Shown: positions 16,010 through 24,685 of the stretch, one piece after another
Layout of the letters: every line of letters starts with the position of its first letter
How positions within the stretch are numbered: position 1 is the first letter of the stretch
Assembly (NCBI RefSeq): GCF_004364165.1
Contig: NZ_SOAY01000010.1
Location: forward strand, 1,639,098 to 1,703,097
DNA: 64,000 bases
Origin: Maribacter spongiicola
Lineage (GTDB): Bacteria > Bacteroidota > Bacteroidia > Flavobacteriales > Flavobacteriaceae
Direction: 5' to 3'
Position numbers and translations under genes: made by a program
The notes under the pieces: generated by a model
Told to the model about the DNA's origin: nothing
Database searches by the model: none
Seen by the model: the letters and a program-made list of their open reading frames with translations, nothing else

Positions 16010-16877
16010 CAGACTATTTCTGTTTATAGGCTTGTTGGTCGTTTCTATAAGTTCAATAGTAGCGCAAACTCCAGATGTTTTTAGGTTGGAATATATGCTA
16101 ATGCCAGAAAATAGTGGCGATGTTGAAACTTCACGAATAAAATTGGTTTTAAACGTGCCTATTGCGGTTCGAGATAAAAAAGATTTTTTGGTGTTGGGTG
16201 CAGAGTATAATCGATACAACTTTGAAGTGCCAGATAATCTCTTTCCAAATTCAGGAGATTTAAATAAGTTTCATGTACTAGATGTAAACCTGGCATACAT
16301 GTATAAGTTGACTGAAACTTGGCGATTAATAGGTGTTGTAACGCCAAGATGGTCTTCGAATTTTGTACAAGAATTACAGAAAGAAGATTTTAATATGAAC
16401 TATACCGCTGGGGCATATAAAAATATAAAAGATGTAGACAAACCCTATATGTTGGTTTTAGGTATTTCATATAACGGAACTTCGCCAATAGATGTTCCTT
16501 TGCCGTTTGTGTATTTCGAGAAACGATTTCATCCTAACTGGTCTTACACGTTAGGGGTTCCAAAATCGGGTATGAAGTACTTTACCAAAAAAGGTCATTT
16601 TTTTCAGACCGAAATATTTTTAGATGGGTATTATGTGAATATTCAAAACGATATTTTATTGCCGGGTAACAATTTATCTACCGATGTATCTTCTACGGCA
16701 TTATTATTGACATTAGGGTATCAGTATAAGATAACTAAAGATATGTCCGTTTACTTTATAGGTGGCCGGTCTATTTATCAAAATAGTGCATTACGAAATG
16801 AAGATAGAGATGATATTTTTACCTTAAACGATGCATCGGGTCTTTATTTTAGAACAGGAATAAGAATAGGAATTTAA
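15996..16877 (+). CDS. DUF6268 family outer-membrane beta-barrel protein
   Basis: A 293-residue protein; ATG at 15996 gives a clean signal peptide (MIKHSRLFLFIGLLVVSISSIVAQ), and the upstream in-frame ATGs lie within the MscS frame. The mature protein starts TPDVFRLEYMLMPENSG and continues as amphipathic strands, ending GLYFRTGIRIGI, typical of a small outer-membrane barrel. I recognise DUF6268, a Bacteroidota family without known function. It overlaps mscS by 14 bases, and its co-expression with an inner-membrane channel and exporter suggests an envelope export or stress route. Confidence 0.75.
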   Translation: MIKHSRLFLFIGLLVVSISSIVAQTPDVFRLEYMLMPENSGDVETSRIKLVLNVPIAVRDKKDFLVLGAEYNRYNFEVPDNLFPNSGDLNKFHVLDVNLAYMYKLTETWRLIGVVTPRWSSNFVQELQKEDFNMNYTAGAYKNIKDVDKPYMLVLGISYNGTSPIDVPLPFVYFEKRFHPNWSYTLGVPKSGMKYFTKKGHFFQTEIFLDGYYVNIQNDILLPGNNLSTDVSSTALLLTLGYQYKITKDMSVYFIGGRSIYQNSALRNEDRDDIFTLNDASGLYFRTGIRIGI

Positions 16878-16886
16878 AAAGCAGTT

Positions 16887-18050
16887 ATGTCAAAAATATT
16901 AGTAATAGAAGATGAAGCGGCAATTAGAAGGGTATTGGTCAAAATTTTATCCGAAGAAAACGATTCATACGCTGTAGAGGAGGCTGAAGACGGATTAAAA
17001 GGGATTGAAACTATTAAGAATAATGACTATGATTTAGTGCTCTGCGATATAAAAATGCCAAAGATGGATGGCGTAGAGGTACTTGAAGCTGCCAGAAAGA
17101 TTAAACCTGAAATTCCGTTTATAATGATATCCGGACACGGTGATCTAGATACTGCGGTAAATACTATGAGGTTAGGAGCCTTCGATTATATCTCAAAACC
17201 GCCAGATTTAAATAGACTGCTTACTACGGTTAGAAATGCTTTAGATAGAAAAGTTCTTGTTGTAGAGAATAAAAATTTGAAGAAAAAAGTAAGTAAGAAT
17301 TACGAGATGATTGGCGAGAGTAGCGAAATAGGCACTATCAAAGATATGATCGAGAAAGTTGCGCCAACAGATGCTCGTGTTCTAATTACAGGATCAAATG
17401 GTACGGGTAAAGAACTTGTGGCACATTGGTTGCATGAAAAAAGCCCTAGAAGTTCAGGGTCATTTATTGAAGTGAACTGTGCTGCTATACCATCAGAATT
17501 AATAGAAAGTGAGTTGTTTGGGCATGTAAAAGGTGCATTTACATCGGCGGTAAAAGATAGAGCAGGTAAATTTGAAACTGCTAATAAAGGAACCATCTTC
17601 TTGGATGAAATTGGTGATATGAGTCTATCTGCCCAAGCAAAAGTACTTAGAGCGCTTCAAGAAAGTAAAATATCGCGTGTAGGTTCAGATAAAGATATTA
17701 AAGTAGATGTGCGTGTAATAGCAGCGACCAATAAAGATTTAAAAAAGGAAATTGAAGAAGGTAATTTTAGAGAGGATCTTTACCACAGGTTGGCGGTTAT
17801 TCTTATTCAAGTACCAAGTCTTAATGATAGACGCGATGACATTCCGTTATTAATAGAACATTTCTCAAATAAAATTACTGAAGAGCAAGGTATGGCTGCC
17901 AAAACTTTTTCTGATCCGGCAATTAAATTGTTGAAAGCCTATGATTGGACAGGTAATATTCGTGAACTTCGAAATGTTGTAGAACGTTTAATTATACTTG
18001 GCGGTCAAGTGGTATCAGAAGATGATGTAAAATTGTTTGCCAGTAAGTAG
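16887..18050 (+). CDS. NtrC-type sigma-54 response regulator without a DNA-binding domain
   Basis: A 387-residue protein: receiver domain (1-120; phosphoacceptor Asp in VLCDIKMPKMDGVEV) and AAA+ domain (about 145-375) with Walker A TGSNGTGKEL, Walker B GTIFLDEIGDM and arginine-finger region FREDLYHRL. The sigma-54-contacting loop reads GAFTSA, not GAFTGA, and the protein stops at VSEDDVKLFASK, before any Fis-like helix-turn-helix. It may act without specific DNA binding. Last gene of the ABC-MscS-DUF6268 unit, nine bases after the barrel gene; no histidine kinase is adjacent. Confidence 0.9.
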   Translation: MSKILVIEDEAAIRRVLVKILSEENDSYAVEEAEDGLKGIETIKNNDYDLVLCDIKMPKMDGVEVLEAARKIKPEIPFIMISGHGDLDTAVNTMRLGAFDYISKPPDLNRLLTTVRNALDRKVLVVENKNLKKKVSKNYEMIGESSEIGTIKDMIEKVAPTDARVLITGSNGTGKELVAHWLHEKSPRSSGSFIEVNCAAIPSELIESELFGHVKGAFTSAVKDRAGKFETANKGTIFLDEIGDMSLSAQAKVLRALQESKISRVGSDKDIKVDVRVIAATNKDLKKEIEEGNFREDLYHRLAVILIQVPSLNDRRDDIPLLIEHFSNKITEEQGMAAKTFSDPAIKLLKAYDWTGNIRELRNVVERLIILGGQVVSEDDVKLFASK

Positions 18051-18060
18051 TCTTTTATGA

Positions 18061-18744
18061 TTATTTAGTAGCAGTGCAATTACCAATTTTATTCAATGCT
18101 TTTTGGGTAATTTCTTTGGTGCGTAAGTTGTAATATTTGCTTCCTTCCGAAATATTCGGTTTTAATAATTGGGCTTCACATTCATCGTGAATTCTACGGG
18201 CGAATGCGGTTGCATCTTTACAATTTACGCTCTCAACTACCTTATCAAGTGAAATACGATATTTTTCTAAGGAAAGATCAATAGTTTCGAACAAGCTCTT
18301 GTTATGTGATGCTTTACTAATTGATGTTGAATTTGTGTTCACCGAAAGTGCGTCGCTAGCATAGGCGCTTTCATGTGTATCGTGAGATTCTAATACCAAA
18401 ATAGTATTGTTAGTAAGTTCTATAGATGCGTTCAAATAATTAATTGTACCTTCTAATGTAGTAGATTTTGTAGCTAGTGATAATACTTCTATATTTTCAA
18501 GCATGCTTTCTTTTGCATACTTACAACCACAAACATTTAATTGATTCTTAGATTTTTCTAAAGCACTCAGCGCTTTGTAAGCATAAAACCGTGCTTGATT
18601 AATATCTTGTGTTTGTAATGCTGCGTTGATTTGTGATTTAGCATAACCCATATTAGAATTTGCATATTCGCACTCTACATTTGAGCTGAATGAGGATAAG
18701 GATAATAGTGCAATAGCACAGAAAAAAAAGATATTTTTCTTCAT
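18061..18744 (-). CDS. Secreted helical protein of unknown function
   Basis: A 227-residue protein with a signal peptide (MKKNIFFFCAIALLSLSSFSS). The mature part is mostly helical, with a TPR-like look (INQARFYAYKALSALEKSKN), a CGCK motif, and six or seven cysteines that could pair in the periplasm. I recognise it only as a conserved flavobacterial hypothetical protein. It converges with the sigma-54 regulator 10 bases away; no terminator is visible between them. Confidence 0.7.
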   Translation of the reverse strand: MKKNIFFFCAIALLSLSSFSSNVECEYANSNMGYAKSQINAALQTQDINQARFYAYKALSALEKSKNQLNVCGCKYAKESMLENIEVLSLATKSTTLEGTINYLNASIELTNNTILVLESHDTHESAYASDALSVNTNSTSISKASHNKSLFETIDLSLEKYRISLDKVVESVNCKDATAFARRIHDECEAQLLKPNISEGSKYYNLRTKEITQKALNKIGNCTATK

Positions 18745-18928
18745 AAGTAGGTAATTTAGATGTAAAATTTGGGATCTTACACCGATAAATTTATATCCTT
18801 TACCTTGTTGAAAATATTATTTTCGATACAATACACATCAATTAGGATGAACGGAAATTGTGAGAATTATATTACTTAGCTTTTGTTGCCAAATTAGTAT
18901 TCGTAACTATTAAATTTTATATTTCAGA

Positions 18929-19807
18929 ATGGATAAAATAAAAGTAGACAATTATAGAACCAATAAGAACTTTAAAATCTCTGATAATGAGACTTTTGAA
19001 GATTTTGGTAAGTCTGAAAAGGAACTGAAAAAAGAATTATCAAAAATTAGAAGAGAACTAGGGGAGTTTCAAGATATTATTTATGCTCATGGCAAATATA
19101 GTATTCTTGTATGTTTACAAGGTATGGACACCGCTGGTAAAGATAGTTTAATACGAGAGGTGTTTAAAGATTTCAATGTTAGCGGTGTAGAGGTGCATAG
19201 TTTTAAAGTACCCACTGAATTAGAACTGAGCCATAATTATCTTTGGCGTCATTACTTAGTATTACCTGCAAAAGGTAAATTTGGCGTTTTTAATAGAACA
19301 CATTACGAAAATGTATTGGTAACTAGAGTGCACCCAGAATATATTTTAAACGAACATATACCGGGTATACATACAGTAGAAGATATTGATCAGAAATTTT
19401 GGGATAAAAGATTTGAACAGATCAATGATTTTGAACGCCATCTTGCCGAAAACGGAACTTTAATATTTAAGTTCTTTCTTAATCTCTCTAAAGAAGAGCA
19501 ACGTCAACGCTTATTAAGAAGGCTTGCCTTAAAAGAAAAGCACTGGAAATTTTCTCCAGGAGATTTGAAAGAGCGTAAACTATGGGACGTGTACCAACAT
19601 TGTTACGAAGAAGCTATTTCTAAAACAACCCACGATCATGCGCCATGGTTTGTAGTGCCTGCAGATAATAAGAAAGCAACAAGAATAATAATCGCTTCAA
19701 TTTTATTAGAATCGTTAAAAAAATACAAAGATATCAAAGAGCCTATGTTGAGCGAAAAAATAATGGCTAATTTAGACAGCTATGAAGAACAACTACAAAG
19801 TGAATAG
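18929..19807 (+). CDS. ppk2: Polyphosphate kinase 2, class III-like
   Basis: A 292-residue PPK2. Walker A is GMDTAGKDS (about residue 66), followed by KVPTELELSHNYLWRHYLVLPAKG, the lid region, NRTHYENVLVTRVHP, and ERHLAENGTLIFKFFLNLSKEEQRQRL, then HWKFSPGDLKER and APWFVVPADNK. Pattern and length match the class III (TIGR03709-like) enzymes that phosphorylate AMP and ADP with polyphosphate; class is inferred. Cytoplasmic. The next gene starts 26 bases before its stop, so the pair is probably cotranslated although functionally unrelated. Confidence 0.93.
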   Translation: MDKIKVDNYRTNKNFKISDNETFEDFGKSEKELKKELSKIRRELGEFQDIIYAHGKYSILVCLQGMDTAGKDSLIREVFKDFNVSGVEVHSFKVPTELELSHNYLWRHYLVLPAKGKFGVFNRTHYENVLVTRVHPEYILNEHIPGIHTVEDIDQKFWDKRFEQINDFERHLAENGTLIFKFFLNLSKEEQRQRLLRRLALKEKHWKFSPGDLKERKLWDVYQHCYEEAISKTTHDHAPWFVVPADNKKATRIIIASILLESLKKYKDIKEPMLSEKIMANLDSYEEQLQSE

Positions 19808-21176
19808 TAAACTTGCGCTATTATTTGTTATCGCTTTCACATATGTGGGATCGTCACAAAATACAAATCAAGAACAGATAAAGAAACTTTATGATGTAGC
19901 ATTGACAGAAGGTGCTGGTTATAATTGGTTGAATTATTTATCGAATCAAATTGGTGGGCGACTATCGGGATCTATACAGGCTCAACAAGCTGTCAATTAT
20001 ACCAAGTCTCAATTAGATTCTTTAGGCGTTGATAAAGTTTGGTTGCAACCTGTTATGGTACCAAAGTGGGTTAGGGGTACACCTGAATTTGCTTATTACG
20101 AAACTTCCCCAGGTGCAACTACAAACGTGGCTATTTGTGCGTTAGGTGGTTCAGTACCTACTCCGCAACAAGGTATTAAAGCAAATATTATTGAAGTTGA
20201 TGGTATAGAACAGTTGGCTATTTTAGGCAAGGATAAGATTTCTGGTAAAATCGTATTCTTCAATAAACCGATGGATGCCACTCAGATAGATACCTTTACT
20301 GCATATTCTAATTGTGTTGATCAGCGTTATGCCGGTGCAGAAGAAGCTTCTAAATACGGTGCATTGGGTGTAATCGTACGCTCGTTGAATCTACGCTTAG
20401 ATGATTACCCGCATACGGGTTCAATGGGTTATGGGGAACAGCCTGAATCAGAAAGAATACCCGCTGCTGCAATTAGTACCAATGGGGCTGAATTATTGAG
20501 TACTTCGTTAAAGCTTAATCCAAATATTAACTTCTATTTTAAGCAGAACTGTAAGCAATTTAGTGATGTAGAGTCATTTAACGTTATCGCAGAAATTAGA
20601 GGTACCCAGAACCCTGAAGAGGTAATCGTTGTTGGCGGACACCTAGATTCATGGGATTTAGGCGATGGTTCTCATGACGATGGTGCAGGTTGTGTTCAAA
20701 GTATGGAGGTTTTAAACCTTTTCAAAAAAACCGGATATAAACCTAAACATACCATTAGGGTTGTTCTATTTATGAATGAGGAAAACGGATTAAGAGGTGG
20801 AAATAAATATGCCGAAGTTGCCAATGCCAATAACGAGAAACACATATTCGCTTTAGAAAGTGATTCTGGGGGATTTACACCTCGCGGGTTCACTATAGAT
20901 AGTTCGGATAAGAACTTTGAGAAAATATTGACCTGGAAAAATCTTTTTGAGCCTTACCTAATTCACTCTTTTGAAAAAGGATTTAGTGGTGCAGATATTG
21001 GTCCATTGAAACAAGAAGGATTAGTTCTTGCTGGGTTAAGACCAGATTCTCAACGCTATTTTGACCATCACCATGCAGAGAACGATACTTTTGAACATGT
21101 AAATAGACGCGAACTACAATTAGGTGCTGCTTCTATGGCAAGTTTGGTATACTTGGTAGACAAATACGGATTCTAA
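19782..21176 (+). CDS. Secreted M28 family aminopeptidase with PA domain
   Basis: A 464-residue zinc peptidase with a signal peptide (KLALLFVIAFTYVGSSQ). A PA-like insert lies at about 120-240, then the catalytic domain with all expected ligands: GGHLDSWDLGDGSHDDGAG (His and bridging Asp), NEENGLRGG (catalytic Glu and Glu ligand), ALESDSGGF (Asp) and FDHHHAENDT (His). It should release N-terminal amino acids from peptides in the periplasm. Its ATG lies inside the end of ppk2. Confidence 0.93.
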   Translation: MKNNYKVNSKLALLFVIAFTYVGSSQNTNQEQIKKLYDVALTEGAGYNWLNYLSNQIGGRLSGSIQAQQAVNYTKSQLDSLGVDKVWLQPVMVPKWVRGTPEFAYYETSPGATTNVAICALGGSVPTPQQGIKANIIEVDGIEQLAILGKDKISGKIVFFNKPMDATQIDTFTAYSNCVDQRYAGAEEASKYGALGVIVRSLNLRLDDYPHTGSMGYGEQPESERIPAAAISTNGAELLSTSLKLNPNINFYFKQNCKQFSDVESFNVIAEIRGTQNPEEVIVVGGHLDSWDLGDGSHDDGAGCVQSMEVLNLFKKTGYKPKHTIRVVLFMNEENGLRGGNKYAEVANANNEKHIFALESDSGGFTPRGFTIDSSDKNFEKILTWKNLFEPYLIHSFEKGFSGADIGPLKQEGLVLAGLRPDSQRYFDHHHAENDTFEHVNRRELQLGAASMASLVYLVDKYGF

Positions 21177-21274
21177 TTAAATAATTTTCTGCAGCAGTTT
21201 TTGGGTTTTGAACTTAACGAAATGTACAAATCGTTAAATTTCTTTACCTTTACTGCATAATTAAAAATACTAAA

Positions 21275-22207
21275 ATGGAAGAAGGAATTTACGCCAAGTT
21301 TACTACAAATAAAGGCGAAATACTAGTAAAATTAACTCACGATAAAACTCCAGGTACAGTTGGGAATTTTGTAGCCTTAGCAGAAGGTAATAAAGAAAAT
21401 AGTGCCAAAGGTAAGGGAGAGCCTTATTATAATGGTTTAAAATTTCATAGGGTTATTCCTGATTTTATGATCCAAGGTGGTTGCCCTCAAGGTAGAGGTA
21501 CTGGTGACGCCGGTTATAAATTTGATGATGAATTTCATCCAGAATTAAAGCATGATGCACCTGGTGTGCTTTCAATGGCTAATTCTGGTCCTGGTACTAA
21601 TGGTAGCCAGTTTTTTATTACGCACGTGCCAACACCTTGGTTAGATAATAAACATACTGTCTTTGGCAAAGTTGAGTCAGGCCAAGATGTAGTAGATGCT
21701 ATAGCACAAGATGATGTTATAGAATCTTTAGAAATTGTAAGAGTTGGTGATGCTGCCAAAAAATGGGATGCATTAAAAGCATATAAAGATTTTAACGCTT
21801 CTGGCGAAGAAAGATTAGCCAAACAAAAAGCAAAGCAAGAGGCTGAGCTAGATAAAGTTGCTGCAGGTTTTGAAACTACACCCACTGGTCTTCGTTATAA
21901 AATGATTCAGAAAGGTAGTGGAGCGCAAGCTGAGAAAGGAAAAAAAGTTTCTGTGCATTATGAAGGTTCACTTTTAAATGGTCAGGTTTTTGATTCATCT
22001 TACAAGCGGAATTCTCCTATCGATTTTCAATTGGGTATCGGTCAAGTTATACCAGGTTGGGATGAAGGTATCTCATTATTAAAAGTTGGTGACAAGGCAC
22101 GTTTCGTAATTCCTTCAGACTTAGCATATGGGTCGGCAGGTGCTGGCGGGGTAATACCACCTGATGCCACATTGATATTCGATGTAGAGTTAATGAAAGT
22201 GGGTTAA
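21275..22207 (+). CDS. Dual prolyl isomerase: cyclophilin-FKBP fusion
   Basis: A 310-residue fusion. Residues about 5-175 are a cyclophilin ([13 protein letters not shown] with the catalytic Arg, [23 protein letters not shown]), 176-205 a Lys/Glu/Ala-rich helical linker, and 206-310 an FKBP domain ([67 protein letters not shown]). Dual-family immunophilins of this order (CFBP) are known from Flavobacterium, so this is a lineage feature. No signal peptide: cytoplasmic folding helper. A hairpin terminator follows. Confidence 0.95.
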   Translation: MEEGIYAKFTTNKGEILVKLTHDKTPGTVGNFVALAEGNKENSAKGKGEPYYNGLKFHRVIPDFMIQGGCPQGRGTGDAGYKFDDEFHPELKHDAPGVLSMANSGPGTNGSQFFITHVPTPWLDNKHTVFGKVESGQDVVDAIAQDDVIESLEIVRVGDAAKKWDALKAYKDFNASGEERLAKQKAKQEAELDKVAAGFETTPTGLRYKMIQKGSGAQAEKGKKVSVHYEGSLLNGQVFDSSYKRNSPIDFQLGIGQVIPGWDEGISLLKVGDKARFVIPSDLAYGSAGAGGVIPPDATLIFDVELMKVG

Positions 22208-22230
22208 GAAACCACTTTAAAATTATAGAT

Positions 22231-22265
22231 AAACACCTGTATTGCATTAATATAGGTGTTTTTTA
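22231..22265 (+). terminator. Hairpin terminator after the prolyl isomerase
   Basis: AAACACCTGTATT pairs with AATATAGGTGTTT (one mismatch) around GCATT and is followed by a T-run. On the opposite strand it could also end the 28-aa microprotein transcript. Confidence 0.75.
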
Positions 22266-22268
22266 TGT

Positions 22269-22355
22269 TTATTTTTTACGAGTAATAAAACTTCCTAAAA
22301 GCAATACTACGTTAACAAACATCAATACTAAAAATACGGTCAAAAATGTGGTCAT
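22269..22355 (-). CDS. Candidate 28-aa membrane microprotein, paralogue of the one beside crcB
   Basis: The frame encodes MTTFLTVFLVLMFVNVVLLL followed by GSFITRKK and stop: one membrane helix with a positive cytoplasmic end. Thirteen of its first 24 residues match the protein at 6387-6566 (shared M.TFLT.FLVL...N core). No clear Shine-Dalgarno or promoter is seen directly upstream; the nearest upstream gene on this strand is the cold-shock gene, with a terminator between. Two similar independent frames are unlikely by chance, although membrane helices have biased composition. Confidence 0.5.
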   Translation of the reverse strand: MTTFLTVFLVLMFVNVVLLLGSFITRKK

Positions 22356-22467
22356 AAATACATGGTATAAGGTTGGGGAACCGTTCTTGTTTAATCTATA
22401 GATATGTATTTAGGTAAAAGGTTGCGTTTTAATTGAACAAATTTTTTAAAAAAAATATGCATAAAAA

Positions 22468-22493
22468 AACCCGAACCAATTGGTTCGGGTTTT
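22468..22493. terminator. Palindromic terminator of the cold-shock gene
   Basis: AACCCGAACCAATTGGTTCGGGTT (22468-22491) is a perfect palindrome with an A-run on the left, giving a U-tail for the minus-strand transcript; a short T-run also follows on the right. Confidence 0.85.
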
Positions 22494-22519
22494 AAACTAT
22501 AAAAAAGTTAAATCGTTAC

Positions 22520-22714
22520 CTAGTCAAGTACTTTCACATTAACGGCGTTTAATCCTTTTTTACCTTGTTGTAGTTCAAATTCTACAACATCACCTTCACG
22601 AACTTCATCGATTAAGCCAGAAATGTGTACAAAATGATCTTCGTTTGAACCATCTTCAGTGATAAATCCGTAACCTTTAGAATCATTGAAGAATTTTACT
22701 GTTCCTTTACTCAT
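22520..22714 (-). CDS. cspA: Cold-shock protein (CspA family)
   Basis: Sixty-four residues, a single cold-shock domain. RNP1 is KGYGFITE and RNP2 is DHFVHIS, both intact; the start MSKGTVKFFNDS is canonical. It binds single-stranded nucleic acid and melts RNA structure. A strong palindromic terminator follows, and the T-rich leader is unremarkable. Single-gene transcript. Confidence 0.95.
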   Translation of the reverse strand: MSKGTVKFFNDSKGYGFITEDGSNEDHFVHISGLIDEVREGDVVEFELQQGKKGLNAVNVKVLD

Positions 22715-22843
22715 AATAGAAAAATTAAATATTAATTAAAGCACGAAGATAGTTTTTTTTTGTTTAAAAACTTAAAATCTTATACGTTATCTTAAGGTTA
22801 ACAATTTTTGGCTAATGTATTGAGGATGAACTTGTTTTTAGAC

Positions 22844-23482
22844 TTATGCAGTAGGGTCTGGTGTCATTCTTAAATATGGTTTTACCTCGGTAACACCTTT
22901 AGAAAACATATCTTTTGCGTCAGCTGTAGATATTGCAGGGCTTACCACCACTTCTTTACCTTTTTCCCAGTTCGCCGGTGTAGCAACTTTATGGTATGCA
23001 GTAAGTTGTAAAGAATCTATAACTCTTAACAATTCGTAAAAATTTCTTCCAGTAGATGCCGGGTAAGTCAAAGTTAACTTTACAGATTTATCTGGTGCAA
23101 TAATAAATACAGAACGTACCGTAAGATTATTATCTGCATTTGGGTGGATCATATCATATAAATCAGATACTTTCTTGTCTTCATCCGCAATTATAGGAAA
23201 ATTTACGACCGTATTTTGCACTTGGTTAATATCCTTGATCCATTCTGCATGTGAAGCTGCACCATCAACACTTAGGGCAATCATCTTTACATTTCTTTTA
23301 TCGAACTCATCTTTGAATTTTGCCGCAGTGCCCAATTCTGTAGTACAAACGGGAGTGAAATCTGCCGGGTGAGAAAATAATATCCCCCAACTATCACCTA
23401 GGTAATCGTATAAATTAATGGTGCCTATTGAGCTATCTGCAGTAAAATTTGGTGCTTTATCACCTAAACGTATTGTTGCCAT
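22844..23482 (-). CDS. 1-Cys peroxiredoxin (Prx6 class)
   Basis: A 212-residue peroxidase with the active-site motif FSHPADFTPVCTTELG carrying the peroxidatic cysteine (about 46), then RSVFIIAPDKSVKLTLTYPASTGRNF, and the long C-terminal domain (about 150-212) that sets the Prx6 group apart from the 2-Cys enzymes. No second catalytic cysteine is present. Cytoplasmic detoxification of hydrogen peroxide and organic peroxides. It stands alone. Confidence 0.94.
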   Translation of the reverse strand: MATIRLGDKAPNFTADSSIGTINLYDYLGDSWGILFSHPADFTPVCTTELGTAAKFKDEFDKRNVKMIALSVDGAASHAEWIKDINQVQNTVVNFPIIADEDKKVSDLYDMIHPNADNNLTVRSVFIIAPDKSVKLTLTYPASTGRNFYELLRVIDSLQLTAYHKVATPANWEKGKEVVVSPAISTADAKDMFSKGVTEVKPYLRMTPDPTA

Positions 23483-23593
23483 AATAATATGATTTTGTCT
23501 GTTTATTTTAATATCCTATAAAATTAGTAGATTATATAATCTTGTGGATAGGTTTTAGGTTAAAAGTCTATTAAAATTTTCTATTTTTAGTAT

Positions 23594-24130
23594 ATGGAAG
23601 ATTTAGAAAAATTAAAGTATCCGATCGGGCATTTTGAATGTCCTGAAAAGATTTCAAAAGATGATATTGCAAATTGGATAACTGTATTAGATACATTGCC
23701 AAAACGTTTGTCAAACCTTGTACATAATTTTTCTGAAGAACAATTAAATACACCTTATCGCGAAGGCGGATGGACGGTTAGGCAGGTGATTCATCATATG
23801 GCAGATAGTCATCACCATAGTTATACGCGGTTCAAATGGGCATTGACTGAGAATAGACCGCTTATAAAAGTCTATGAAGAAAAGTTATGGAGCGAACTTA
23901 TAGATGCCAAAACAGCACCAATTTCTTTATCACTTTCTTATTTAACAGCTTTGCATGCGAAGCTGGTTTATTTATTAAATCACATTGAATCGGTAGATTT
24001 TGAAAAAAGTTATATTCACCCAGAGGGGAGTGTTAATGTTTCTGTGGCAGAAAATATTGGTAAATATGCATGGCATAGTAATCACCATTTTGCACATATA
24101 GAAAATTTAGCTTTAAGTAAAGGTTGGTAA
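23594..24130 (+). CDS. YfiT-like DinB-fold metal-dependent protein (putative thiol transferase/hydrolase)
   Basis: A 178-residue four-helix DinB-like protein. YfiT signatures: LKYPIGHFECPEKI at the N-terminus, GGWTVRQVIHHMADSHHHSYTRFKW with the first metal histidine, and KYAWHSNHHFAHIENL with the C-terminal histidine pair. YfiT of Bacillus binds Ni/Zn and relatives are bacillithiol S-transferases; the thiol used here is not shown. It converges with the GNAT gene four bases away. Confidence 0.88.
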   Translation: MEDLEKLKYPIGHFECPEKISKDDIANWITVLDTLPKRLSNLVHNFSEEQLNTPYREGGWTVRQVIHHMADSHHHSYTRFKWALTENRPLIKVYEEKLWSELIDAKTAPISLSLSYLTALHAKLVYLLNHIESVDFEKSYIHPEGSVNVSVAENIGKYAWHSNHHFAHIENLALSKGW

Positions 24131-24134
24131 AATT

Positions 24135-24662
24135 TTATACATCTTTTCTAAGCAAATACATTGGTTTTTCCTCTTCAATAACATTGTTGAAAGGTACTTG
24201 CGTGTTCGCAACAATAAAGAAAGAGTGTGATAAATAGAAGGGAAGTGCCAATCCTTTTTGCATTGACTCTAGAAAAATTGCCTTTTTAGAATGATCTGTA
24301 GCAATTTGCTCAACAAATTTCAAGGTTTTGGAACCTACGCCTTGGCCCGAAAACTCGTTAAGAATATAGATTTTATCAAGATATAAAGCATCCACCTTGC
24401 TATAATCTTGTAGTTGTTTGTGTAATGTAACTTTCAATATACCCACGTAGTCAGAATTTAATTTTATCAGATACAAAGTAGTGTCTTCGTCTTTCTCTTC
24501 ATGTAAGAGTACTTCTTTGGTAAAACTATTTTTAATGTAAGTAGTTGTGTCACCATCAGGCCAGAGGTGTGTGTAATGTTGATTATAGGCTTTTGTACCT
24601 ATTTCAATATAGATGTTGTAATCTTCTGGCTTTAGTAGTAAAAACTGAATACTATTCTCCAT
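24135..24662 (-). CDS. GNAT family N-acetyltransferase
   Basis: A 175-residue single GNAT domain. The acetyl-CoA loop is in LNEFSGQGVGSKTLKFVEQ (Q/RxxGxG/A pattern), preceded by strand LDKIYI and followed by KKAIFLESMQKGLALPFYLSHSFF, the usual beta5-alpha4 region. The substrate cannot be told. It lies 23 bases downstream of the redoxin gene on the same strand, so they may be cotranscribed. Confidence 0.85.
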   Translation of the reverse strand: MENSIQFLLLKPEDYNIYIEIGTKAYNQHYTHLWPDGDTTTYIKNSFTKEVLLHEEKDEDTTLYLIKLNSDYVGILKVTLHKQLQDYSKVDALYLDKIYILNEFSGQGVGSKTLKFVEQIATDHSKKAIFLESMQKGLALPFYLSHSFFIVANTQVPFNNVIEEEKPMYLLRKDV

Positions 24663-24685
24663 AATTCAAAAAAAAACTACTATAA

